Below are positions 16,734-24,221 of a stretch of DNA of 64,000 bases, piece by piece. Numbering within the stretch: the stretch's first letter is position 1; each line of letters begins with the position of its first letter. The stretch spans positions 1 to 64,000 of the forward strand of contig JAFUOD010000003.1 of NCBI GenBank assembly GCA_017472735.1. Reading direction: 5' to 3'. Made by a program: the position numbers and the translations under genes. Origin of the DNA: Oscillospiraceae bacterium (GTDB lineage: Bacteria; Bacillota; Clostridia; Oscillospirales; Ruminococcaceae). A model generated the notes under the pieces. The model had not been told where the DNA came from. It did not search any database and was given only the letters and a program-made list of their open reading frames with translations.

Positions 16734-17774
16734 CTACACCGAATTTGTTGCGTCACTTACGACACTTTCGTCACTGCTCACAGCAGAAGAAGGAATATAT
16801 TTCACTTCCAATAGCCGTATTCCGTTACTGCGGTGGTCACGGTAATGCACACCCAAATTTTCAAGTTCATACCGCCATCGGTTCATCAGTTGCTTGAACC
16901 CTTTGACCGTTACCTCGCTATCAGTCGCTGCATTGAACTGCTCAACGAATTCACTGTTGCTGCTATCGAAATGCTTACGCTCTTTCATAAAACCAACGAG
17001 TGATTCCATCTCCGGCGGTAGCATTTTTTCGGGTTGCTCACGGCTGTCGGATTTTACTTCCCATACAAAATCCTTTTGAGAAAACCGCAACTCAAACTGC
17101 CGATGCTCAATATCTCTGCCTGTGCAAACGAGTGTGGCGAGGTTTTCACTGCGCTTACTTTTATCAAGCACGAACACCGAATCAACTGCGCCTACGATTC
17201 CGGTCGTGCCTGACAGCTTATTCAGCGGATCGCTGTCGCCCTGCTTACGAAGATGATGCACCAGCAGAAGAGAGATGCCAAGCTCATCTGCCAACTGTTT
17301 CATCTGCCGTATCTCATCGTAATCGTTACCGTAAGAGGTATCCACGCCGCCGTTACGCACGATCTGAAAGGTATCGATTGCAACAAATACGGTGTCGGGA
17401 TGCTCTTTTACGAAACCGCGAATCTCATCGCAGAGACCTTCGGCAAGTGTATGCGCTGCCGTTGCAAAGAAAGCGTTTGATGGCACATCATCCGTAATGC
17501 AGTTGAGCCGTTCCTGCACACGCCGGAGCGTATCTTCCAAACAAAGATAGAGCGTTGTACCTTTGGTGGTTGGCATATCCCACACGCTTTCTCCTTTGGC
17601 GATGCGGACACACAGATCCAACACCCACCACGATTTACCGATTTTAGGCGCACCGCCGAGGATCGTTATTCCTTGCGGTAGCAGAGTGTCGATACAAAAT
17701 TTGGTCGGTTCCAGTCTTGTATCCATTAATGTTTCGCCGTCTATGACGGCAAGTTTCGGCTTGTTTTCAGTCAT
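16734..17774 (-). CDS. RepA-like AAA ATPase (hexameric helicase type)
   Basis: A 346-residue RecA-fold protein of the AAA_25/RepA helicase group. Walker A is GGAPKIGKSWW (residues 40-50), Walker B VFVAIDTFQ (about 129-137), followed by LLLVHHLRKQ, the sensor motif. The C-terminal ~100 residues look like a winged-helix DNA-binding tail (NEFVEQFNAATDSEVTVKGFKQLMNRW), but with the Ser/Val-rich end typical of an extension. By family it unwinds DNA for replication of a plasmid or excised element. The ATG follows AAGGAGG. Its upstream region contains a long hairpin shared with the divergent gene. Confidence 0.85.
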   Translation of the reverse strand: MTENKPKLAVIDGETLMDTRLEPTKFCIDTLLPQGITILGGAPKIGKSWWVLDLCVRIAKGESVWDMPTTKGTTLYLCLEDTLRRVQERLNCITDDVPSNAFFATAAHTLAEGLCDEIRGFVKEHPDTVFVAIDTFQIVRNGGVDTSYGNDYDEIRQMKQLADELGISLLLVHHLRKQGDSDPLNKLSGTTGIVGAVDSVFVLDKSKRSENLATLVCTGRDIEHRQFELRFSQKDFVWEVKSDSREQPEKMLPPEMESLVGFMKERKHFDSSNSEFVEQFNAATDSEVTVKGFKQLMNRWRYELENLGVHYRDHRSNGIRLLEVKYIPSSAVSSDESVVSDATNSV

Positions 17775-17800
17775 CTGAAAACACCTCCTTAAAATAAAGT

Positions 17801-17840
17801 AAGGGCGAGAGTCAAAGTTTTTGCCTTGACTTTCGCCCTT
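17801..17840. other. Long hairpin in the divergent control region of the rep gene
   Basis: AAGGGCGagAGTCAAAG (17801-17816) pairs with CTTGACTttCGCCCTT (17825-17840), interrupted by a small mismatch loop. It lies in the leader of the rep gene (minus strand) and just before the plus-strand promoter at 17845. No long T run follows on either side. It may bind a regulator or control rep translation. Confidence 0.5.
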
Positions 17841-17844
17841 CTAC

Positions 17845-17873
17845 TTGTATTGTGTAAGAAAAAATGATAAAAT
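17845..17873 (+). promoter_or_regulatory. Predicted promoter of the DUF6076-like gene
   Basis: TTGTAT (17845-17850), 17 bp, TAAAAT (17868-17873), about 60 bp before the TTG start. Confidence 0.6.
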
Positions 17874-17934
17874 AATAATTGTCATATACAATATAAAACT
17901 ATTTGCTGACAAATTAAAGTTAGGAGGTGTTCAC

Positions 17935-19251
17935 TTGTTCGGATGTATATCTTTTTGCGTGGGTGATAAAAGCATTGAAATTAACGGTGAAAAGTTTTCG
18001 CTCGGTGACATTACAACCCAGTTTTTAAATCTTCCCAAAGATAAATACGCAGCTATGCGCGAACAGTTAGAACTTGCACAAAGCAAGTTGAACGAATATA
18101 TACAGAGTAAAAAACTTTCCGATTGGTATGATGCCAACGAGGAATATATAAAACTTGATTCTATGATCTGCGAGTTTCCGTGCTTAATGCTTTTGCGTGA
18201 GAACACAGATATTTTTACGGAAGCGAAGCTATTGACAGCACCGTCCGATGATATATCGGAAGAAACAGATTTTGAACTTACCGAGCACGATCTTGAAATT
18301 TTAAATAAAATAAACGCTTATGAGGATTATCTTGAACATCCCGAAAATTATGGTGGTTTAGATGAAAGTTATATAACCTCTACCCGTACAGAGCAGACCT
18401 TTATTATGAAAACACCGCAGCCACCGATTCCTGAACCGCCACCCGAAAAAACAATGGCCCTGCTTGTGTTTCCGGGCAACCTTGCTTTTAAATGGAAATA
18501 TTATAAAGATTACTGCGATGCTTATGCTCATGCACTATATGACATAGCGTCTTTCAATACTACAATCTTTAATTTTATAAAGTTCTTTTTATCCCATCTT
18601 AAAAAACTTGACGCCAACAATTATGTAATGGCTCTTGACGACTTTTTTAATCACCCCCGTGCCGATAAATTTATCGCAAACCCAATGCAAGGCACCGGCC
18701 TTTTTACTGCCAACGATCAAGTCATCATGCGCCATCAGCCAAGAGAGACTTTTGAAGGTTCGGGTGAATATAAAATCTATCAATATTATGAAGTGGAGTC
18801 GTTACAGGCGCTGCTTAAAATGGATTTTTACAAGGCATTAGAGACGGGATATATTATCCGCAAGTGTGAATACTGCGGCAGATATTTTCTGTTAAAAAAA
18901 GGATACCATACAAAGTATTGCGACAACCCTGCGCCTGATAATCCTCAATACACCTGTGCTCAACTTGGATATCACCGCAAGGGAATAAAAGAACTACAAG
19001 CAGACAACCCCAAGGCACAATCTCTTCGCCGTTGTTATCTGCGTATCGATAAGGATTTATCACGGGGAGTGATAACACACAAAGAAAAAGATAAATTATA
19101 TCGCACGGCGCAAGATTTATATTACGATGCTACCACACAGTCGGGAACAACAAACGACGAATTCGAAGCACAACTCGCATCTAAAAATCTGTACCCAATG
19201 TGTGATGTTGTTCGTAGAACAAAACCGCGCGGCAGACCGAAGGCTGAATAA
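17935..19251 (+). CDS. DUF6076-like protein with C-terminal CxxC zinc motif, unknown function
   Basis: A 438-residue protein. The start is TTG at 17935, placed by TAGGAGGTG 6 bp upstream; a frame extending to 17845 has no RBS. A central region (residues ~195-290) is helical and aromatic-rich. The C-terminal third has a putative zinc site CEYCGRYFLLKKG...TKYCDN followed by YTCAQLGYHRKG, then a basic tail (RRTKPRGRPKAE). The pattern resembles DUF6076/CGNR-type zinc fingers, commonly found in clostridial integrated elements. I know no proven role; DNA or RNA binding is inferred from the zinc motif and basic tail. Confidence 0.65.
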   Translation: MFGCISFCVGDKSIEINGEKFSLGDITTQFLNLPKDKYAAMREQLELAQSKLNEYIQSKKLSDWYDANEEYIKLDSMICEFPCLMLLRENTDIFTEAKLLTAPSDDISEETDFELTEHDLEILNKINAYEDYLEHPENYGGLDESYITSTRTEQTFIMKTPQPPIPEPPPEKTMALLVFPGNLAFKWKYYKDYCDAYAHALYDIASFNTTIFNFIKFFLSHLKKLDANNYVMALDDFFNHPRADKFIANPMQGTGLFTANDQVIMRHQPRETFEGSGEYKIYQYYEVESLQALLKMDFYKALETGYIIRKCEYCGRYFLLKKGYHTKYCDNPAPDNPQYTCAQLGYHRKGIKELQADNPKAQSLRRCYLRIDKDLSRGVITHKEKDKLYRTAQDLYYDATTQSGTTNDEFEAQLASKNLYPMCDVVRRTKPRGRPKAE

Positions 19252-19306
19252 AGTACGGTTTATGGGACACATCGTTTGTTAGAATTATAGTAGAGGAGGT
19301 GAGCTT

Positions 19307-20161
19307 ATGACCAATGAGGACTGATTTTAAGATTTTATGATGGTGATGAAACACTGTTGGAGAAACTTTATAATAAAAATATCGGCTTTATTTGGAGTGT
19401 TGCAAAGGAAGTAGCTGTCGCCTTTAATTGCTATAATAAAAGTGCTGATTATCCGCACAAATTAACAACCTATTCCAAGGGCATTATGGAGGAACTTTGT
19501 AACGAAGGCATGCTTGAGTTTTTTACTCGACTCCGTAAAAAAGAATATGAACCTAACCGGGCGAAGCTCACCACTTATATGTATCCGCATTTAAAGGGAG
19601 CAATGTATCGATGGATGGAAGGTAATCTCGGTGTTCTTTCCTTTGATAGTGACGATATGGCGGAGCTGCGGAAAGCACAACAGTTATATTATGATTCGGG
19701 AAAAAAATCCGGAAGATATTGCAGAGGAGCTTGGCATCTCGCTAAAAGAAGTCGCGCGGCACGTCGGCTATAATACGCACACGCTTTCCGTTTATGATCT
19801 TGCACCTTATGAGGACGGCGAACCATACGATCCCTTTGAGTATCTAATGCCGGATAAATTTACGGTATCCACAGATAAAATTATTTATCATAAGATTTGC
19901 CTTGAGCTTTTACAGGAACTATTTGAGAAACTGCCGAAAAAGGATAAAGAAATCCTTGGCCATTCCTATGCACTTTTCGGGTATAAGCGTAAAGACCTTG
20001 ACAAGCTTGGTCTAAAGCATATGATGAAGCCGGACGGCATCATCAAGGCACGGAAGGCGGCAATAGAAAAAATGCGGGAAATGTATCCCGAAAGTAGTTT
20101 GCACTTATGGAAAGCAGTTTACCGCACTGTTATGCGCGAGGCGGAACGATATCACGAATAA
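19307..20161 (+). pseudogene. Sigma-70-like factor gene with two frameshifts
   Basis: ATG at 19307 follows AGGAGGTG. The frame fails after five codons (GAGGACTGA at 19315-19323); adding one base restores a typical N-terminus, DLILRFYDGDETLLEKLY. The main frame continues from there to about 19695 and contains a region-2-like part (EPNRAKLTTYMYPHLKGAMYRW). At an A7 run (about 19699-19706) the frame shifts again; removing one A joins it to PEDIAEELGISLKEVARHVGYN, an HTH, and on to the stop at 20161. Two lesions in one gene point to decay, or to assembly errors. The intact form would be an element-encoded sigma factor of about 284 residues. Confidence 0.7.
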
Positions 20162-20242
20162 CCCCCGTACAATCGAACAGAAATAGTTTTATCGATCCGT
20201 AGGCCGTTTGAAATAAAACAAACGCCTACAAAGGCAAAATTA

Positions 20243-20307
20243 AAAAATACCCACCGGATTTTGTGGCAAAGTTCAGTTATGAATCGCCGCATCCAGTGGG
20301 TATTTTT
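20243..20307. terminator. Bidirectional terminator between the sigma pseudogene and the CAP lipoprotein gene
   Basis: AAAAATACCCAC-c-GGAT (20243-20259) pairs with ATCC-a-GTGGGTATTTTT (20291-20307) around a 31-base loop. The T run on the plus strand and A run at the start give terminator form in both directions. Confidence 0.65.
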
Positions 20308-20311
20308 ATGC

Positions 20312-21220
20312 TTATTTTAAGTCTGTATTTTCAGAGTCCATACATACGCAGACATACCAGTAATATCCGTCATACATTACTCCGACCGCCATATAGGTGT
20401 ACTTGGAGCTGCCGACACACGACCAATGTAATTTACTGTTCCTGAATCCGTTTGCTATGGAGTAGGCTATCTCATCTGCGGTGCCACCCCAATTACCTTT
20501 TCCGATTGCTTCGCGCACATTAGCGGTATAATAATTTCCCTCGCCTTCGATACCGTATAGCGACCAGTCAACACATTCACCATATTGTAAGGCTTTGGCA
20601 GCTGCTCGTTGATCGGTGGTATCGTGGGCGAAATTTGTTTTGAGTTGCGTACATCGATATTTGCAGTATTCGGTCAGTCCGGGGATGACTGTTGCGGTAA
20701 CATCGCCTTGCTCGGTGCGGAACTGATTTATGTATTCTGCGACCTTCTGTGCCACTGTATCGGCACTCGGCTTGGGCGGTACCACTATTTTCTCTGTCGG
20801 TTCTTCGGGGAGTTGATCTTCGGACGGATCGACCATATATCCGTACACATTAATATCTTCCCACGTCGGTTGATATTCCGTTGTGTTTTCGGTGGTGGAT
20901 TCTGCCGCCGATGATGTGGTCGGCTTTGCCGTTTCGGTAGCTTTTGTTTCTTCTTTCGGATTTGTTGTAGTAGGCGCTGTAGCGGTTACGGTCGGCTCGG
21001 TCGCCTGATCCTCGCTCTCGGTTGGGGTAGGCTCTTTTTCTTTCTCTGTCGGTTCTACCGCCGTTGTAGGCGGTATCATTTCGGTCGGAGCATCTGTTGT
21101 TACCGTTTCCGATACCGTTGTCGGCGGACTCTCCGTAGGCGGTGGCGCGGTGTTGCTACCGCATCCTACTATACCGATCAGCAACCCACAGCAGAGAAGA
21201 AGGATTATGATTTTCCTCAT
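20312..21220 (-). CDS. CAP/SCP-domain surface lipoprotein
   Basis: A 302-residue exported protein. The signal peptide ends in the lipobox GIVGC (Cys20). Residues ~23-125 are a Thr/Pro/Glu-rich linker that should lift the C-terminal domain off the membrane. The C-terminal part (about 155-300) resembles a CAP/SCP domain: VAEYINQFRTEQG at the start, NFAHDTT, DEIAYSIANGFRNSKLHWSCV, and YTYMAVGVMYDGYYWYVCVCM at the end. Function of such bacterial domains is not settled. It overlaps the preceding DUF6809-like gene by 4 bp (ATGA), so the two are co-translated. Its place in a mobilizable element suggests a surface role during contact between cells, which is inference. Confidence 0.75.
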   Translation of the reverse strand: MRKIIILLLCCGLLIGIVGCGSNTAPPPTESPPTTVSETVTTDAPTEMIPPTTAVEPTEKEKEPTPTESEDQATEPTVTATAPTTTNPKEETKATETAKPTTSSAAESTTENTTEYQPTWEDINVYGYMVDPSEDQLPEEPTEKIVVPPKPSADTVAQKVAEYINQFRTEQGDVTATVIPGLTEYCKYRCTQLKTNFAHDTTDQRAAAKALQYGECVDWSLYGIEGEGNYYTANVREAIGKGNWGGTADEIAYSIANGFRNSKLHWSCVGSSKYTYMAVGVMYDGYYWYVCVCMDSENTDLK

Positions 21221-21501
21221 ATATCTTCCACCTCCTCCAAGCCTTCCATTACCTCTACCATTATGCGTGTTGCGAGGATAAAACCCGCGCTGAACGCTTC
21301 ACGCTCTGTGATACAGGACAGTTCGCTTGTGCTGTCTTTGAACTTATCAAAGGTTTCTTTCTGCTGTTCGGTAAGCCCAGCGGTGAGTTCATCCTCATTT
21401 TTGCAAATCAGTTTGACAAGTTTATCCACCCGTGCACCGCGCTTAATATACCTTTCGTGCGGACTGATGTTGCCATAGTATAAATTTTCAAGTGTTGTCA
21501 T
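21217..21501 (-). CDS. DUF6809-like small protein
   Basis: A 94-residue, largely helical protein. The opening LENLYYGNISPHERYIKRG and the closing SCITEREAFSAGFILATRIMVEVM match the pattern I recall for the DUF6809 family, common in clostridial integrated elements and of unknown role. The ATG at 21501 follows AAAGGAGG; a longer frame to 21597 would run through the promoter. Translationally coupled to the CAP lipoprotein gene. Confidence 0.7.
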   Translation of the reverse strand: MTTLENLYYGNISPHERYIKRGARVDKLVKLICKNEDELTAGLTEQQKETFDKFKDSTSELSCITEREAFSAGFILATRIMVEVMEGLEEVEDI

Positions 21502-21531
21502 GTGCGTTGCACCTCCTTTTTGCAACACAAA

Positions 21532-21560
21532 TACATACCACAACACTTTCTGCAAGTCCA
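21532..21560 (-). promoter_or_regulatory. Element promoter of the DUF6809-CAP pair, similar to the recombinase promoter
   Basis: Minus strand TGGACT (21560-21555), 17 bp, TATGTA (21537-21532). The spacer ends in TTGTGG and the downstream segment reads TTGTGTTGCAAA, as at the recombinase promoter (14288-14260). Confidence 0.5.
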
Positions 21561-21570
21561 GAGAAATATT

Positions 21571-21602
21571 AAAAAAGCGGAGCGTCTTGATTGACACTCC
21601 GC
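21571..21602 (-). terminator. Terminator of the rex-adhE-hydrogenase operon
   Basis: GCGGAGcGTC (21577-21586) pairs with GACaCTCCGC (21593-21602). On the minus strand it is followed by six T. It begins 6 bp after the stop of the last gene. Confidence 0.75.
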
Positions 21603-21608
21603 ATAATT

Positions 21609-23036
21609 TTATTTTAGAACTGATACAGCATCGCTGATGGTCTTTTCAAAGGCTTCTCTGCCGTATTTATCAAACTCGGCTTTATTCTTTTCGCCGTGAG
21701 TGAGGCAGCCTGCGCCGCCGATACATCCGCCGATACAAGCCATACCCTCAATAAAGTTAGCATCCAGAACATTTTTGCTCTTTTTAAGCAACGCCATACG
21801 GCATTCTTCTATACCGTCACATGCTACTGCTTTTAAGTCAAACTCAATGTTCTGTTCTTTAAGTCCTTGTGCAACGGCATCGGAAAGTCCACCCGAACGG
21901 GCAAAAATTCTGCCAAAATAAGAAGCGTTATCAAGCACGTCTTCTGCAAGCGTTGTTATATCGATATCCTTACTGTCGTAAAGCGCCTGTAATTCCTCAA
22001 AGGTCATAACGGCATCCACAAAGGGCTTAACGCTTTCAAGCTGTGCTTCAGCCTTCTTTGCGGTACAGGGACCGATAAATACCACCTTGGCGCTTTCATC
22101 CGTGCTCTTAATATATTTTGCAAGTGCCGCCATAGGTGAAAGGTTATGCGATACAAGCGGTAATAAATCTGGAAATGCAGATTTTATATACTGCACAAAG
22201 GCGGGACAGCAGGAGCTCGTTAAAAATCCTTTTTCAGCAAGCTCTTGGGATTCTGCCTGAGCCACCATATCCGCACCGAGCGCTGCTTCAATAACGGTAA
22301 AGAAGCCAAGTTCTTTGAGTCCCGTTATAACCTGACCGAGCTTTGCATAAGTGAACTGACTGGAAATAGAAGGCGCAACGATGGCATAAACCTTATATTT
22401 CGTGTTATTCTCACTCTTTTTAATAAGGTCGATAACATTCAGTATGTAGGATTTATCGGTAATAGCGCCGAAAGGACACTGATACACGCAAGCACCGCAC
22501 TGAATACATTTATTGTTATCGATAGCCGCCGCATTATCCTCATTGATGGAAATTGCCTTGACCTTGCAGGCAACCTGACAGGGACGCTTGCGGTTTACAA
22601 TAGCGGCATACGGGCATACCTTTGCGCACTGACCGCATTCCACACATTTGGATTTGTCAATGTGCGCAACATGATTATGGTCAAATGAAATGGCGCCTCG
22701 TTTACAAACGTCTTCACATCGGTGAGCAAGACAGCCACGGCAGGAATCTGTTACCTCGTAACCTGCGGCAGGACACTCATCACAGGCAATATCAATAACC
22801 TCAATGACGTTGGGATTATCCTTATCACCGCCCATCGCAATACGAACACGCTCTCCAAGTATTGCACGCTCTTTATACACACAGCAACGCATCGTAGATG
22901 TTTTGCCGGGTACTATCATTTTGGGGATTTCAAGCACGTTCTGAAGGAGAGTATCATTCCACGCCTGACGCGCAACCTCACGCAAGACTTTATATTTCAG
23001 GTGCTGTACTTTCGTATCAAATTTTCTTACTCCCAT
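21609..23036 (-). CDS. [FeFe] hydrogenase, group B-like, with 4Fe-4S clusters
   Basis: A 475-residue iron hydrogenase. Accessory cluster ligands: CDECPAAGYEVTDSCRGC (85-102), CVECGQCAKVCP (131-142) and CIQCGACVYQCP (177-188). The H-cluster motifs are L1 TSSCCPAF (273-280), L2 GPCTAKK (322-328) and L3 GMACIGGCIGGAGC (431-444). The L1/L2/L3 variants differ from the electron-bifurcating group A and match the group B type. By family it handles H2/proton chemistry with ferredoxin, though group B enzymes are poorly characterised. Last gene of an operon with a sensory hydrogenase and a phosphatase. The maturases HydE/F/G are not in this window. Confidence 0.85.
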   Translation of the reverse strand: MGVRKFDTKVQHLKYKVLREVARQAWNDTLLQNVLEIPKMIVPGKTSTMRCCVYKERAILGERVRIAMGGDKDNPNVIEVIDIACDECPAAGYEVTDSCRGCLAHRCEDVCKRGAISFDHNHVAHIDKSKCVECGQCAKVCPYAAIVNRKRPCQVACKVKAISINEDNAAAIDNNKCIQCGACVYQCPFGAITDKSYILNVIDLIKKSENNTKYKVYAIVAPSISSQFTYAKLGQVITGLKELGFFTVIEAALGADMVAQAESQELAEKGFLTSSCCPAFVQYIKSAFPDLLPLVSHNLSPMAALAKYIKSTDESAKVVFIGPCTAKKAEAQLESVKPFVDAVMTFEELQALYDSKDIDITTLAEDVLDNASYFGRIFARSGGLSDAVAQGLKEQNIEFDLKAVACDGIEECRMALLKKSKNVLDANFIEGMACIGGCIGGAGCLTHGEKNKAEFDKYGREAFEKTISDAVSVLK

Positions 23037-23048
23037 ACTAATATCTCC

Positions 23049-24221
23049 TTAGAAATAACTTACTTTTATTCTCTTTCCCATCTTTTTGAGGCACTTTGAA
23101 AGTTCCTCAACCAAGTTCATTTTAATATTAAAGTTGATAGGCAGATCGGGGTTCTGATGCGCAGGGTTCACGGCTCTGCCTACATAAAAATTGATATCGG
23201 TCGCTTCTTCAAAAAGCAATCGGCAAATAAGCGAAGCGCCGTCCCTTTTGAAGCTCCAATGCTCATAATGCTTATTTTCGCCAAGATAATCGTTGGCATA
23301 TTCAATGACCTTGTTCATTGTAATAACGCCTTCGGTCACAAGGTCAACGCCTTCAATTTCGGCAGTAGGAGGAACATCACTGCTCTCAAAATTAAGACTT
23401 GCTTTCAAAGGCTTGCGCAAAAATTTTGCCGCAATAGACGATGTCGTACCTCCGCAGATGATATGCTTGCCTTCTTTGGAAAAGAACAGCGACATCATAC
23501 GGTCGGCATCATCACGGTTGGATGGCGGGCCGAAAAGAATATTCATCGGTTCGCGCTTGCGCACACGCACAACGCAGGCGGTTGCATCATCGCCGGGCTT
23601 ACTGCCGTAAAGCTTGTCGCACTCATCGACAAGCATAGTCGAAAGTGTTTTGGCGGTATATCCTGCGTGAGATAATGCTTCCATAAAGCCGGCAATATCC
23701 TCCCGCTTCCAACCGAAGTTGTAAGCCGTACCGATACCGGCATGAGGACATCCGTCACTCATAGCAATAAAAATATCGTTTTCCTGCAGTTTAATAACCG
23801 ACTTATATATCTTTTTGCCGCCGATATTCATTTCGGTTTTGGGATAATCCCAGTTTTCTTCGTTGCGGATTACGATTGCGTGCGGATTATCATACTGAAT
23901 AAGCTCTGCTGTCTGATTATTTTTCAGATGAATAATAGTAAATGTAGAATATGCCACACCACGAACAGAACACACAGGCAAGGTAGCAGCTATGGTTTCA
24001 ACACATTCCTCAAGTGACAGACCTTCTGCCAGCATCGTAGAAATGATTTTAGAGGTAAGGGTCGACAAAATGCTTGCCTTAACGCCACTGCCAAGACCGT
24101 CGGATAAAACGATGACCGTTGAATCGTCGCTTGTTTCTATAATATCCACATGGTCGCCGCAAAGCTGCTCGCCAAAGTGATTTATACTTTTATATCCGAT
24201 ATCAGCACATAAATCATTCAT
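23049..24221 (-). CDS. SpoIIE-type PP2C protein phosphatase
   Basis: A 390-residue serine phosphatase of the SpoIIE/PP2C fold. Metal-binding aspartates are visible in VIVLSDGLGSG (about residue 41), MSDGCPHAG and GDDATACVVRV. The last ~170 residues (after KREPMNILFGPP) are an extra domain that I do not recognise. It sits between two [FeFe] hydrogenase genes and overlaps the sensory one by 8 bp. Such phosphatases are regularly found next to group C hydrogenases and are thought to carry their signal. The target protein is unknown. It is not the sporulation SpoIIE itself, which is longer and membrane-bound. Confidence 0.88.
   Translation of the reverse strand: MNDLCADIGYKSINHFGEQLCGDHVDIIETSDDSTVIVLSDGLGSGVKASILSTLTSKIISTMLAEGLSLEECVETIAATLPVCSVRGVAYSTFTIIHLKNNQTAELIQYDNPHAIVIRNEENWDYPKTEMNIGGKKIYKSVIKLQENDIFIAMSDGCPHAGIGTAYNFGWKREDIAGFMEALSHAGYTAKTLSTMLVDECDKLYGSKPGDDATACVVRVRKREPMNILFGPPSNRDDADRMMSLFFSKEGKHIICGGTTSSIAAKFLRKPLKASLNFESSDVPPTAEIEGVDLVTEGVITMNKVIEYANDYLGENKHYEHWSFKRDGASLICRLLFEEATDINFYVGRAVNPAHQNPDLPINFNIKMNLVEELSKCLKKMGKRIKVSYF

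Noticed and set aside
19699-19706. Programmed slippage at the A7 run in the sigma-like gene
   Set aside because: A second, independent frame break near the start codon makes decay or sequencing error the simpler explanation; kept only as an alternative.
21540-21610. Placing the right end of the mobile element here, with the hydrogenase operon as ordinary chromosome
   Set aside because: The 5' half of spoIIID and the matching att arm lie at 34.6 kb, so the operon is inside the element. No TATG plus arm pair exists near 21.6 kb.
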